The notes under the pieces are model-generated. The model saw only the letters and a list, made by a program, of their open reading frames with translations, did no database searches and was not told the origin of the DNA. Shown one piece after another: positions 50,340-58,514 of a DNA stretch of 64,000 nucleotides. The number at the start of each line of letters is the position of its first letter. The first letter of the stretch is position 1. A program made the translations under genes and the position numbers. Origin of the DNA: Mycolicibacterium phocaicum (lineage in GTDB: Bacteria; Actinomycetota; Actinomycetes; Mycobacteriales; Mycobacteriaceae); contig NZ_AP022616.1 of assembly GCF_010731115.1 (NCBI RefSeq), forward strand, positions 4,092,001 through 4,156,000. Reading direction: 5' to 3'.

Positions 50340-50738
50340 TTACGCGTAGTCCAGCGCGTCGCGCAGCAGCTGCGGAGGTTCGACCTTCCCGGAGCCATCG
50401 GTCGCGATGCAGACGTAGACGGTCTTTGCGGTGACGATGGGCCGCGTGGAATCGCCTGCGTGGATGAGGAATTCGACGGTGAACGAGGTGCGTCCCCGGG
50501 CGGGCACCGTGACGTCGACGTGAATCTGGTCGCCCCACTTCAGAGAGCCCGACCAGTCCAGTTGGGTGTGGACCACCTGGGCGTCGACGCCCGCTTCGAA
50601 GATGTCGCGCCACGACGCCGTCTGCGCGACGAACGCGCCGAAGGCCTCGTCCATGTAGGCCAGGTACCACATGTTGAAGACCACGCCCTGCTGGTCGACC
50701 TCGAGATAACGGACCGGCGCGGTGTAGGTGAACGTCAC
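50340..50738 (-). CDS. Acyl-CoA thioesterase-like hotdog protein
   Basis: A 132-aa 4HBT/YbgC-type protein. VRYLEVDQQGVVFNMWYLAYMDEAFG holds the aspartate that acts in 4-hydroxybenzoyl-CoA thioesterase-like enzymes (usual HxxDxxGxxxHxxY pattern, here with Asn for the first turn). It is likely a cytosolic acyl-CoA hydrolase. Its stop abuts the stop of the preceding + gene with no gap. It lies 9 bp after the quinone reductase gene and so may be cotranscribed with it. Confidence 0.85.
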   Translation of the reverse strand: MTFTYTAPVRYLEVDQQGVVFNMWYLAYMDEAFGAFVAQTASWRDIFEAGVDAQVVHTQLDWSGSLKWGDQIHVDVTVPARGRTSFTVEFLIHAGDSTRPIVTAKTVYVCIATDGSGKVEPPQLLRDALDYA

Positions 50739-50747
50739 ACCGTCAAC

Positions 50748-51719
50748 CTAATCCCGCACCCGCAGAAGCACTTTGCCGGACACGGCGCCTTCCTGCAGGA
50801 GCTGGTGGGCTGTTCCCGCCTGCTCGATGGGCAGCTCGGTACCGATGATCGGACGCACCCGGCCGTCGGCGATCATGGGCCAAACATGTTGCACCACTTC
50901 GGAAATCACCGCGGCCTTGCCGGACGGCCCGTCCAGCGGGCGCGAGCGCAACGCGGTGCCGATGACGCCGGCCCGCTTGGCCAGGAGCTTGGCGATATTC
51001 AGCTCGCCCTTGACGCCGCCCTGCATGCCGATGATCACCACGCGGCCGTCGGGGGCGAGCGCGTCAATGTTCCGGTCCAGGTACGAGGCTCCCATGATGT
51101 CGAAGATGACGTCGGCGCCGCCCGCCTCCGCCACCCGCTCGACGAAGTCCTCGTCGCGGTAGTTGATCAGGATGTCGGCGCCGAGTTCGCGGCAGAGCTC
51201 GAGCTTTTCGAGTGACGCGGTGACCGCGACGCGGGCGCCCAGCGCGTGCGCGACCTGGATGGCATGCGTGCCGATACCGCTCGCGCCGCCGTGCAGCAGC
51301 ACCAGCTGGCCGGCGCTCAGGTGGGCGGTCATGCCCAGGTTGGACCACACCGTCGCGGCGACCTCCGGCAGGCCGGCGGCATGATGCAGCCCCACACCCG
51401 CCGGGATCGGCATGACCTGGGCTGCCGGCACTGCCACCTTCTCGGCATAGCCACCGCCCGCGAGCAGCGCGCACACCTCGTCACCGACAGCCCAGTTCTC
51501 GACGCCGGCGCCGACGGCGGAGATGACGCCCGAGACCTCCAGCCCGAGGATTTCGCTGGCGCCCGGCGGCGGGGGATAGAGGCCGGCGGCTTGCAGCAGG
51601 TCGGCCCGGTTCACCCCGGCGGTCGTCACGTCGATGACGACTTCGCCATCGGCGGCCGTCACCTCCGGTACCTCGGACCATGCCAGCTGACCTGGGGATT
51701 CGACGACGATGGCGCGCAT
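50748..51719 (-). CDS. NADPH:quinone oxidoreductase-like protein (MDR family)
   Basis: From ATG 51719 it encodes 323 aa. The medium-chain reductase fold is shown by AGVNRADLLQAAGLYPPPPGASEILGLEVSGVI and the nucleotide-binding LLHGGASGIGTHAIQVAHALGARVAVT. No zinc-binding cysteine cluster is seen, consistent with quinone oxidoreductase. It corresponds in position to Rv3777. It is cotranscribed with the thioesterase and divergent from tRNA-Ser. Confidence 0.92.
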   Translation of the reverse strand: MRAIVVESPGQLAWSEVPEVTAADGEVVIDVTTAGVNRADLLQAAGLYPPPPGASEILGLEVSGVISAVGAGVENWAVGDEVCALLAGGGYAEKVAVPAAQVMPIPAGVGLHHAAGLPEVAATVWSNLGMTAHLSAGQLVLLHGGASGIGTHAIQVAHALGARVAVTASLEKLELCRELGADILINYRDEDFVERVAEAGGADVIFDIMGASYLDRNIDALAPDGRVVIIGMQGGVKGELNIAKLLAKRAGVIGTALRSRPLDGPSGKAAVISEVVQHVWPMIADGRVRPIIGTELPIEQAGTAHQLLQEGAVSGKVLLRVRD

Positions 51720-51770
51720 GGAGGCAACGCTACACACGGACCCTCCGAGCCTGCTCGAGCCCCGACCCCT

Positions 51771-51776
51771 TAGGCT
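51771..51776 (+). promoter_or_regulatory. Possible -10 of tRNA-Ser
   Basis: TAGGCT lies 7 bp before the mature tRNA 5' end, the right distance for a TANNNT -10 of a tRNA promoter. No clear -35 is seen. Confidence 0.35.
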
Positions 51777-51783
51777 GTTCCGC

Positions 51784-51873
51784 GGTGGCGTGGCAGAGCG
51801 GCCTAATGCACTCGCCTTGAAAGCGAGAGTTGGTTAAACCCAACCGGGGGTTCAAATCCCTCCGCCACCGCCA
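51784..51873 (+). tRNA. tRNA-Ser(TGA)
   Basis: The acceptor stem GGTGGCG (51784-51790) pairs with CGCCACC (51863-51869), followed by discriminator G and encoded CCA (51871-51873). The anticodon stem CTCGC/GCGAG encloses loop CTTGAAA with anticodon TGA at 51818-51820. The long variable arm (GTTGGTTAAACCCAAC) and the T-loop GGTTCAAATCC fit a class II serine tRNA. It reads UCN serine codons. Confidence 0.97.
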
Positions 51874-51875
51874 AG

Positions 51876-52184
51876 TCAGCACCAGCAGCCGCCGAAGGAC
51901 GAGTTGTGCTCGTCGGTCTCGATCGACTGCTCGCGCACCACGGCGCTGCCGCCGCGCGGATCGAAGTGCAGCACCGAACTCACAGGGTCGTGCCGGATCC
52001 ACGCGGCCACCGACAACGGATGCCCCTGGCCGATCATGTAGGAGGCCAGCTCGATGTGGCCGGGCGTCCCGAGACCGTGGAAATCGGACACCGCCGCGCG
52101 TATCCGCGGTCCCGACAGATCCCCTGCGGTGACGGCGACGTACTTCGCCCGGTGGTTCGGGCGTGGCGCATCAGGGGTGCCCAT
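51876..52184 (-). CDS. Hypothetical 102-aa protein
   Basis: A 102-aa frame that ends only 2 bp after the tRNA CCA, on the opposite strand. Sequence such as AKYVAVTAGDLSGPRIRAAVSDFHGLGTPGHIELASYMIGQGHPLS looks like real protein, with a Cys-rich end (SSFGGCWC). ATG 52184 has no strong site. I do not recognise the family. It is coding by composition and lack of a better candidate in the gap. Confidence 0.6.
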   Translation of the reverse strand: MGTPDAPRPNHRAKYVAVTAGDLSGPRIRAAVSDFHGLGTPGHIELASYMIGQGHPLSVAAWIRHDPVSSVLHFDPRGGSAVVREQSIETDEHNSSFGGCWC

Positions 52185-52330
52185 GGTCCGATGTTTCCAC
52201 AGCGCCGTGAGCCGTTGGGGAGGCCGTCGAACAGTGGCTCACCGCGAAGTCCGAATGCCCCTGGTGGACCCAATTCCAGTCGTTCCGCTTGTTCTTCGGA
52301 ACATGTTGACCGACAACAATATTCGGATAC

Positions 52331-53086
52331 CTAATCCGCTCGCAGTACCTCAAGCATCCCCGGCCGCAGTAGATCGGCGATCCGGTCCCACGGCACTGTG
52401 ACAGCCACATAGTCACCCAGGGCATGGGCCACCGGTGCATAGACCTGAAGCCCGGTCGGCGTCGGCAGCCAGTTGACGTCGATGTCGTCCTGCGACAACT
52501 GCTGCGCATCCAGCCGTCCGCTGGTGTCCAGTTGCGGCAGCAGCGTCCGTAGCCGGGTCATCGCGGCCGCGTGATCCTGGTAGAGGTCGTTGACGGTAAC
52601 CGGCGACGCGGTGCGGGTCGCGATCACCACTGTGCCCAGGCTTTGATTGGGGTGCGCGGCGCCCTTTCCGTACCAGAACAGCACGATGCGTCCGGCCACG
52701 ACGCCGGAGCCGATTCTGGTTACGCCGCTGCGGAATCCGTCGATTACGCCATCGTCGACGCTCGTGGTGGCGGACTGCTCGGGCATGTCGGCCCGGGAGG
52801 CCCGCATGGCGGCGTTGAAGCGGTCGGTGACGGCTGGGTCGCCACCGGAAAGCTGCGGGATGGTCACCGACTTACCGGGCTGTGACCCGGGCGTGGTGAT
52901 CGACGTGATCGCGTATCCGTGCGTTTCGGCGGCCGGCGGTGCGGTCGAGGTGGCACGGGTGGTCGTTGTGGTGCTCGTGCTCGTGCTCGCGGTCGTTGCG
53001 GTCGGCCTCGGAGTGGCCGGTGTACAACTAGCGAGGGTGACAACGGTCAGTGCCGCGGCCGTGATCAGGCGTGGTGCGGGCGTCAT
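52331..53086 (-). CDS. Lipoprotein with DUF3298-like extracytoplasmic domain
   Basis: From ATG 53086 it encodes about 251 aa. The signal APRLITAAALTVVTLASC ends in lipobox LASC. A Thr/Ser/Pro linker follows (about residues 25-50), then a beta-rich region with TPGSQPGKSVTIPQLSGGDPAVTDRFNAAM and LLRPGMLEVLRAD that resembles the DUF3298/RsiV-type domain. It would be attached to the outer face of the cytoplasmic membrane. Function unknown. 52185-52330 holds nothing I can support. Confidence 0.75.
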   Translation of the reverse strand: MTPAPRLITAAALTVVTLASCTPATPRPTATTASTSTSTTTTTRATSTAPPAAETHGYAITSITTPGSQPGKSVTIPQLSGGDPAVTDRFNAAMRASRADMPEQSATTSVDDGVIDGFRSGVTRIGSGVVAGRIVLFWYGKGAAHPNQSLGTVVIATRTASPVTVNDLYQDHAAAMTRLRTLLPQLDTSGRLDAQQLSQDDIDVNWLPTPTGLQVYAPVAHALGDYVAVTVPWDRIADLLRPGMLEVLRAD

Positions 53087-53111
53087 CGACGGCATGACGC
53101 GAATCTATCGG

Positions 53112-53624
53112 TCAACCAGTGATCAGCTGGGTACTTACCGGCGTCGTGCCGGTGGTCAGGTCCAGCACCGGGCAGTGCGCATCCACCGCGTCCTGGAGTT
53201 CCTGGTAGCGCTCGGCGGTCTCCGGACCGGAGACGTTGACGGTCACCCGAATCTGCTGGAAGCCGGGTCGGACGTTGTCGTCCAGCCCGAAGAAGCCGCG
53301 CACATCGAGGTCGCCTTCCGCGCTGGCGCTGAGGGAGTCGACCTGGATGCCGAGCCGCTCGGCCCAGAATCGGTAGGTCACCACCTGGCACGACAGCAGC
53401 GAAGCCAGGTAGTACTCGACGGGGTTGGGCGCCGTGTGCTGCCCGCCGAGGGCGGGCGGTTCGTCGACGTGCACCTGGTACTTGCCGAGGGCGATCTCAC
53501 TGCCGACGGTGCCTTCCGGCTGAGCCGAGGCCTTGAACAGCACGGCGGCCGCGGCGGGATTGTCGGTGACGGCCGCCCGGGTGGCATCGGTGATCGCGTT
53601 GAGGGAAGTCACGGAAGCAGTCAT
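53112..53624 (-). CDS. OsmC/Ohr-family peroxiredoxin-like protein
   Basis: A 170-aa OsmC-family protein with the two redox cysteines at C79 (LASLLSCQVVTYRFW) and C151 (DAHCPVLDL), as used for thiol-dependent hydroperoxide reduction. It starts at ATG 53624. It is divergent from the PPOX-type gene and 25 bp before the lipoprotein start on the same strand. Confidence 0.9.
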   Translation of the reverse strand: MTASVTSLNAITDATRAAVTDNPAAAAVLFKASAQPEGTVGSEIALGKYQVHVDEPPALGGQHTAPNPVEYYLASLLSCQVVTYRFWAERLGIQVDSLSASAEGDLDVRGFFGLDDNVRPGFQQIRVTVNVSGPETAERYQELQDAVDAHCPVLDLTTGTTPVSTQLITG

Positions 53625-53731
53625 GCGCCGACGTTATTTGCGTCGGCGTCGGGATTCGACCGTTGCGCCCACGATGAATTCAACTTTCGGTTTACGCTTC
53701 GGCCATACAACGGCTCAGATTGGACGAGAAG

Positions 53732-54217
53732 ATGCCCGGTACCGCGGTTTCGGCCATGAGCAAGTTGATGTTTCGCGGCATGGACAAACTGCGGCACCGG
53801 GAGGCCTTCGACATCGGGGAGCCGACTGCCACCGATTTCGCCGGCTTCGACAAGGCGCGGCAGATCGTGCTCGTCACGTTCAAGCGGTCCGGTGAGGCCA
53901 TGCCCAGCCCGATCAATCACGGTGTCGCCGACGGGAAGTTGTATGTCCGCACCGATGCGTCGACGGGGAAGGTGAAGCGGCTGCGCAACGATCCGCGCGT
54001 GGTCGTGGTCCCGTGCAATCTGCGGGGCAAGCCGACAGGACAACCGGCGGCCGGCATCGCCCGCATCCTTCCGGAGGCCGAGCATGCCCACGCCGACGCC
54101 GTGATCGCCGCGAACTGGTCGCCGGCCATGAAGCTGTTCGAGCGGACGCTCGACAAGAGCAGCTCCGCGTTCGACATTCCGATGGCCTACATCGAGATCA
54201 GCCCGTGCGCGTCCTGA
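53732..54217 (+). CDS. PPOX-class F420-dependent oxidoreductase-like protein
   Basis: From ATG 53732 it encodes about 161 aa with the split-barrel flavin-fold of the pyridoxamine-phosphate-oxidase-like class; FDKARQIVLVTFKRSGEAMPSPINHGVADGKLYVRTDAST is characteristic of the mycobacterial F420-binding members. It likely uses F420 or another flavin but the substrate is unknown. It overlaps the next gene start by 13 bp and is likely cotranscribed with it. Confidence 0.82.
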   Translation: MPGTAVSAMSKLMFRGMDKLRHREAFDIGEPTATDFAGFDKARQIVLVTFKRSGEAMPSPINHGVADGKLYVRTDASTGKVKRLRNDPRVVVVPCNLRGKPTGQPAAGIARILPEAEHAHADAVIAANWSPAMKLFERTLDKSSSAFDIPMAYIEISPCAS

Positions 54218-55263
54218 GGTTCATCTGGAGCGGGGTGCTGGCGTTCGACCGTGTCGGCAGACGTATTCCGCAGTTGATCCAAATCTGGCTCGGCGAGCTG
54301 TTTTTCGTTGTCCCGCTGATGTTCTTCATCGCCAAGATCATCGACATCCGCGGGGGATTCGGGGTACCGGGCACGGGTGGACGGCTGCCGGCCGTGTTCT
54401 GGGGCGCGCTGGCGGTCTCGCTGGTGGCGGGCTTCTTCTTCGTGCGCGGACTGGTCCGGCCCCGGGTGGTGGACGGGAGTTGGACGCCGATCTCGACCGC
54501 GGACATCGGTGACATCACCGTGGGCGTCGGGGTCAAGAGCTGGACCGTCGAATACAAGTACCTGACGAGCCACCCGTCGTATGCCCTGCTGCTGCTCCTC
54601 ACCCTGCCGATTCCGCTGGTGATGGTGCTGGCGACCATCGACCACGGCGGCAGCACGTTCTACTTCCGGGCGGCGGGCATCGTCGGCTTGTGCATCCTGG
54701 CCGCGATGGCACTTGCGCGCGTATTGGCTTGGTATGTCTTCCGGTTCGGTCGCAAGCAGCTGGAGAAGCAGGGCTCGCGTCAGGCGTGGGAGATCGCGTG
54801 GAAGCCGGTGTTGATGCTGCTGGTGATGATCTACGCCATCATCGGCATCCCGCTCGGCTGGATGTGGTTCCAGGAACAGCGGACCATCGCCGCCTTGCCG
54901 GTGGTCTCGGTGCAGGACGGTGTCGACCACGTGGGGCAGTACCGTCGCGTCGACGGCGAAGTCGCCTCCGAGCCGGTGTACTGGGCGCCACGCGGAACGG
55001 GCCGCGGGGGTGACAACTACGCGGGTTCCGGTGTGCTGGTGAAACTTCCGTCCGGCGGCGACGCCCTGCTGCTGGCCGAGTCGATGTCGGTGCCCGACTT
55101 CATCGGCGTGATGCGTGACGTCAGAGACGGCAGGCTCAAGGCCCAGGGCAAGGTCATCGACGCCATCACCGACACCCAGGTGGAGTACTACGGCTTCCAG
55201 GTCGATGCGTTTCCGGAGCCGTCACCGGACGGCCGGGTGATGGTCCTGCTGAGCTACCCCTGA
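54205..55263 (+). CDS. Membrane protein of unknown function
   Basis: From GTG 54205 (VRVLRFIWSGVLAFDRVGRRIP) it encodes about 352 aa. It has about five hydrophobic segments in the first 230 residues (ELFFVVPLMFFIAKII; FWGALAVSLVAGFFFVRGLV; LLLLTLPIPLVMVLATI; AGIVGLCILAAMALARVLAWYV; PVLMLLVMIYAIIGIPLGWMWF) and a soluble C-terminal domain with GQYRRVDGEVASEPVYWAPRG. No family is recognised. The frame is open to 54013, but that overlaps the PPOX gene and is rejected. It is the last GC-rich gene before the less GC-rich block. Confidence 0.75.
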   Translation: MRVLRFIWSGVLAFDRVGRRIPQLIQIWLGELFFVVPLMFFIAKIIDIRGGFGVPGTGGRLPAVFWGALAVSLVAGFFFVRGLVRPRVVDGSWTPISTADIGDITVGVGVKSWTVEYKYLTSHPSYALLLLLTLPIPLVMVLATIDHGGSTFYFRAAGIVGLCILAAMALARVLAWYVFRFGRKQLEKQGSRQAWEIAWKPVLMLLVMIYAIIGIPLGWMWFQEQRTIAALPVVSVQDGVDHVGQYRRVDGEVASEPVYWAPRGTGRGGDNYAGSGVLVKLPSGGDALLLAESMSVPDFIGVMRDVRDGRLKAQGKVIDAITDTQVEYYGFQVDAFPEPSPDGRVMVLLSYP

Positions 55264-55307
55264 CGGCGGACCTGAGGCGCTTCGTCTTCTGGCTTCACCA
55301 TCTTTAT

Positions 55308-55318
55308 TGGTAAGACCA
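55308..55318. promoter_or_regulatory. FadR/PdhR-type operator-like repeat
   Basis: TGGTAAGACCA is a TGGT-N3-ACCA inverted repeat like the core of FadR-subfamily GntR operators. It is followed by GGTAAG/CTTACC arms (55310-55333). It lies 48 bp before a short ORF and no GntR gene is seen in this block. Function is a guess. Confidence 0.3.
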
Positions 55319-55355
55319 CTAGACCTCTTACCTTTTGCGGGCTACTGTCGTCGTC

Positions 55356-55493
55356 ATGGAGTTGATGTCCGATCTTGTTGAACATTGCAGTCCGGCCATG
55401 GCGGTTGGTGAGGTTTGCAAGGTCCATCAGGACAATGCGCTGCGGTTCGTCCCGAAATACTTTGCATTTTCTGTGCACGGCGGGTTACGTTGA
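55356..55493 (+). CDS. Possible 45-aa small protein
   Basis: ATG 55356 to TGA 55493 encodes 45 aa (MELMSDLVEHCSPAMAVGEV at the start). It follows the operator-like repeat and is on the same strand as the esterase. It has no known family and may be a gene fragment. Low confidence. Confidence 0.25.
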   Translation: MELMSDLVEHCSPAMAVGEVCKVHQDNALRFVPKYFAFSVHGGLR

Positions 55494-55653
55494 TGCGCGT
55501 ACGGGCGGCCCGGTCGACGGGTCCACATCGCTCGACCGAGCCACCAGCCCCAACAACAAGATGGCGCTTTGCGACACTCCAGATGAAAATCCGGCATCCG
55601 TCTTTCCGGGGCTGCCTCGTGCCATTCGACCGATCGCGCATAATGTTTGCTGT

Positions 55654-56484
55654 GTGACTAGCATCAGTCGGCGCAATCTTCTCCGCGCGGCAACCGGGCT
55701 AGCCGGCTCCTATGGGGTGTCGCAGTTGACCGGTTGCGCGACGTCGAACGATGCGCGCGCCGTCTCTCGTCCAACCATGGCTACAGGTTCGTTCACGTCA
55801 GCGGCTCGTGGTGGGGTGCAGACCAATTGGATGATCGCCCGCCCCCCCGGTAGTTATCCGCCTTTGCGACCGATCATTGCCCTGCATGGCCAAGGCCAGA
55901 ACGCCGACGAAGTGATGAGCATGGGTGTCGAGAAAGTCTTGGCAGATGCAGCTGCCGCGAATCTTCCTCCGGTCGCGGTCGTCTCCGTTGACGGCGGTAC
56001 CACCTACTGGCACAAGCGCTCCTCCGGAGAGGACGCCGGCGCCATGGTGCTCAACGAGCTTCTCCCTATGTTGCCGAGCCTGGGCCTAGCCACCGAGCGC
56101 GTCGCATTCATGGGCTGGTCGATGGGTGGATATGGCGCGTTATTGTTGGGCAACAGGCTGGGCGCCAAACGCACCGCGGCGATCTGTGCGGTCAGCCCTG
56201 CGCTCTTTAGCCCGCCAACCGGGAAGAATTTTCCCGACGGCGCGTTCGACGACGCGAGCGAATACGCGGCTAACAACGTCTGGGGGCCAAATGCGGTACC
56301 CCTGGTGCCGATACGAATCGATTGTGGCGACAGCGACCAGTTCGCCGCAACCACGAAGCAATACATAGCCCAGCTCAAACAGCAACCGGCCGGCAGCTTC
56401 ACCCCCGGCGGACATAATCACAGCTACTGGGATAAACAGTTGCCAGACCAAATCCGATGGATCATTCCGCACTTGACCGCCTAG
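55654..56484 (+). CDS. Tat-type lipoprotein esterase (alpha/beta hydrolase, CE1/esterase D-like)
   Basis: From GTG 55654 it encodes 276 aa. The N-terminus SRRNLLRAATGLAGSYG has a twin-arginine motif and is followed by lipobox LTGC (C28), so the protein is likely a lipid-anchored exported hydrolase. The nucleophile elbow is GWSMGGYGALLLG (S156). DCGDSDQF and PGGHNHSYW supply the acid and histidine. The fold resembles esterase D/PHB depolymerase-type enzymes. The long frame to 55375 has no signal and is rejected. Codon usage appears less GC-biased than its neighbours. It may remove acyl groups from a surface polymer, an inference. Confidence 0.85.
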   Translation: MTSISRRNLLRAATGLAGSYGVSQLTGCATSNDARAVSRPTMATGSFTSAARGGVQTNWMIARPPGSYPPLRPIIALHGQGQNADEVMSMGVEKVLADAAAANLPPVAVVSVDGGTTYWHKRSSGEDAGAMVLNELLPMLPSLGLATERVAFMGWSMGGYGALLLGNRLGAKRTAAICAVSPALFSPPTGKNFPDGAFDDASEYAANNVWGPNAVPLVPIRIDCGDSDQFAATTKQYIAQLKQQPAGSFTPGGHNHSYWDKQLPDQIRWIIPHLTA

Positions 56485-56701
56485 CTATTTCGACTTGAAA
56501 TGGTTGAGCTTTGGGTGCACTCGCGATCTAGACCCTCGTCGCACGCTGTGAACGCTTCAGCGATCGCCAGATCGAGCTGCGCGCAGCCGCTCGGTGCCTA
56601 AAAACAACCCCATCGGTGGCTTGAGTGCGGGTGATCCACTTGTACAACCACCACACGCGCACCATTCGCGCGGATGCATAGGCCAAGTCAGGGGTTGTAG
56701 C

Positions 56702-56731
56702 TGCGGTTAGTCAGCATGCTGACTAACCGCA
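56702..56731. repeat. Perfect 30-bp palindrome between convergent genes
   Basis: 15-bp arms with no loop: 56702-56716 starts TGCGGTTAGTCAGCA and 56717-56731 is its exact complement, core TCAGCATGCTGA. It lies in the 323-bp gap (56485-56807) between the esterase stop and the end of the acyltransferase gene. It could be a terminator, a protein-binding site or a recombination site. No T-run follows. Nothing else is supported in this gap. Confidence 0.9.
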
Positions 56732-56807
56732 CCACATGAACAGTCCGAATAGCACTGGCAACGCGGTAGCGATGATATCGGTGGGCCAAGACGTGTCGCA
56801 GTGATCG

Positions 56808-57905
56808 CTACTGCTTGTCGCCGCCCGGTGCTCTCTGAAAGTACTTATCTCCGAATTGCTTGGTGATTTTGAGTAAGCGCTTCTCGACAATGAGGTGAAA
56901 TAAGATACCTGCGCCGACAGATGCGGCCAGAATTAGCGCGATCGCGACGTAATCCGGTAGCCCTCTGGTACGCAGCTTCATGGCGACCTTCATTAAAATC
57001 GACATTGCCGGATAGTGAATGAGGTATATCGAATAGGACGCGGCGCCGAGGAAGCTCAGGAATCGCGGCGCGGTGACCTTGCCTAAATGCTCTAGGCTGG
57101 CCAAACCGGCCAAGATCAACACGGCCCCTGCGCCAAAACTGAGAGCGTCGACTGGCAACTTGTCAGGTACGGCGGTTGGTACGAACAGACGCGTCAGCCA
57201 CATAAGATAGGCGATACCGCCGACCATCACTGATATCGCAGCGATACGTGACGACATGCGCTGAAACACGAAGCCCACGATCATTCCGGCGGCGAATATC
57301 AAAGGATACGGTGCGACGAAAAAACCTAGAATCCCCCGTGGGACAAGCCAAATACTCGCAAGTCCAATGCCGCACCATGCCAGCCATATCACGACTCCCG
57401 TTCGTCTCCAGCGGATGCATATCGCGAACAAGAGATAAAAGACAATCTCGTAACGCAGCGTCCACTCGACGGAAAGTACTCGTTCCCTTGGATATGGGAT
57501 CACCGTTACCGCCGCAACGATGTCTCCGGTGCTCAACCTGCCGGCCCACTGCAACGCGGGTACGGCAACCATTGCGATGATTAACACTCCGACGACGACC
57601 CACAAGGTCGGGTACAACCGTTGGAATCGCTTCCAAAGGAACCTGGCGGTTCCGCTGTGAGACACCAAGTCCTTGCGGTGCGCCACCACCATCACGAAGC
57701 CGCTCAGCACGAAGAAGTACTCGACACCGGAATACCCGCCACGGAAGAAGGGCAACGCCTCGTAGCCGAAGTACTTCGCGTCTCGGCCGGTTTCGTTGCA
57801 ATGGAACAGAACAACCATCAGCGCAGCAAATGCGCGGCCAGCCTCCAGTGAGGTGAATTTCGGCGTGATCTTGCGGGGTGTCGAGGCGCCTGTCGCATCG
57901 GACAT
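56808..57905 (-). CDS. Acyltransferase-3 family membrane protein (OafA/YrhL-like)
   Basis: A 365-aa multi-pass protein. The N-terminal SLEAGRAFAALMVVLFHCNETG holds the conserved histidine of the family; about 10 membrane segments follow (GYSGVEYFFVLSGFVMVVAHRK; FLSFLGAASYSIYLIHYPAM). Family members move acetyl or other acyl groups to surface sugars. It converges with the Tat esterase across a perfect palindrome. ATG 57905. It is in the less GC-rich block. The substrate may be a surface glycan, which is inferred. Confidence 0.92.
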   Translation of the reverse strand: MSDATGASTPRKITPKFTSLEAGRAFAALMVVLFHCNETGRDAKYFGYEALPFFRGGYSGVEYFFVLSGFVMVVAHRKDLVSHSGTARFLWKRFQRLYPTLWVVVGVLIIAMVAVPALQWAGRLSTGDIVAAVTVIPYPRERVLSVEWTLRYEIVFYLLFAICIRWRRTGVVIWLAWCGIGLASIWLVPRGILGFFVAPYPLIFAAGMIVGFVFQRMSSRIAAISVMVGGIAYLMWLTRLFVPTAVPDKLPVDALSFGAGAVLILAGLASLEHLGKVTAPRFLSFLGAASYSIYLIHYPAMSILMKVAMKLRTRGLPDYVAIALILAASVGAGILFHLIVEKRLLKITKQFGDKYFQRAPGGDKQ

Positions 57906-58112
57906 AAGCCGCGACCCCCTCGTATCGGTTATCGGGGCAACGCGAAGAAACGCAGCCCGTCACGCTGCTGCGACGCAACCATTCCACCCCGTACGAGGTT
58001 CAGTGTAGCCGCATAGGTCTCGGCTCTCTCGGCAAACCGTGAGCAGTTTGCTAAGGCTGCTGGTTTCTGATTATGACGTCGGAGCCGTTGGGTAGACACC
58101 CTGATCGCTCGA

Positions 58113-58274
58113 ATGGCCCTGTGGTTGGACAGGATTGCACCTGATGGGCCCGAAGATGAAGTCGCGCACCCCCCACCTGTGATGCGACAGGCGGTGTATC
58201 TGCTGATCGATGCCATCCAGGCGATGGCTGAGGTCGCGCGGGAGATCGGAATAGGAACACCGCGGTCGGTATGA
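58113..58274 (+). CDS. Possible 53-aa small protein
   Basis: ATG 58113 to TGA 58274 encodes 53 aa, with the helical run QAVYLLIDAIQAMAEVAREI near the C-terminus. It looks coding by composition but has no family. The frame remains open upstream as far as about 58072. The 57906-58112 and 58275-58514 parts of the 609-bp gap hold no gene I can support. Confidence 0.35.
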   Translation: MALWLDRIAPDGPEDEVAHPPPVMRQAVYLLIDAIQAMAEVAREIGIGTPRSV

Positions 58275-58514
58275 CCGGGAGTTCCGGCCGGATTGATATC
58301 GACGCCTACCGTAATGAAATCGTTACCTATGAATTTGTTGCTAGATGTGCAGAATCACGTCGCAGTCAAGGTACTTTCGCAAGCAGCGGGGGCGCCAGTT
58401 TCGACAGGGGGTCACCTTCACGGGTCCGGCTGCGGGCGCAACGTGTTAACGCTGTGCGTTCGTTCTCTTCGAAGCTCAACATCGCTAGGAAGTACTCAAC
58501 TTCTGGAGGAAAGC

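Noticed and set aside
55375..55653. 93-codon upstream extension of the Tat-type esterase
   Set aside because: No signal or family similarity; the GTG at 55654 directly precedes a Tat motif and lipobox.
57929..58216. 95-aa - strand frame in the 57.9-58.5 kb gap
   Set aside because: No start site, no family match and overlap with a better + strand frame; a degraded fragment cannot be excluded.
58293..58514. 74-codon upstream extension of the beta-helix gene
   Set aside because: ATG 58515 has a strong ribosome-binding site; the upstream part is low-quality sequence.
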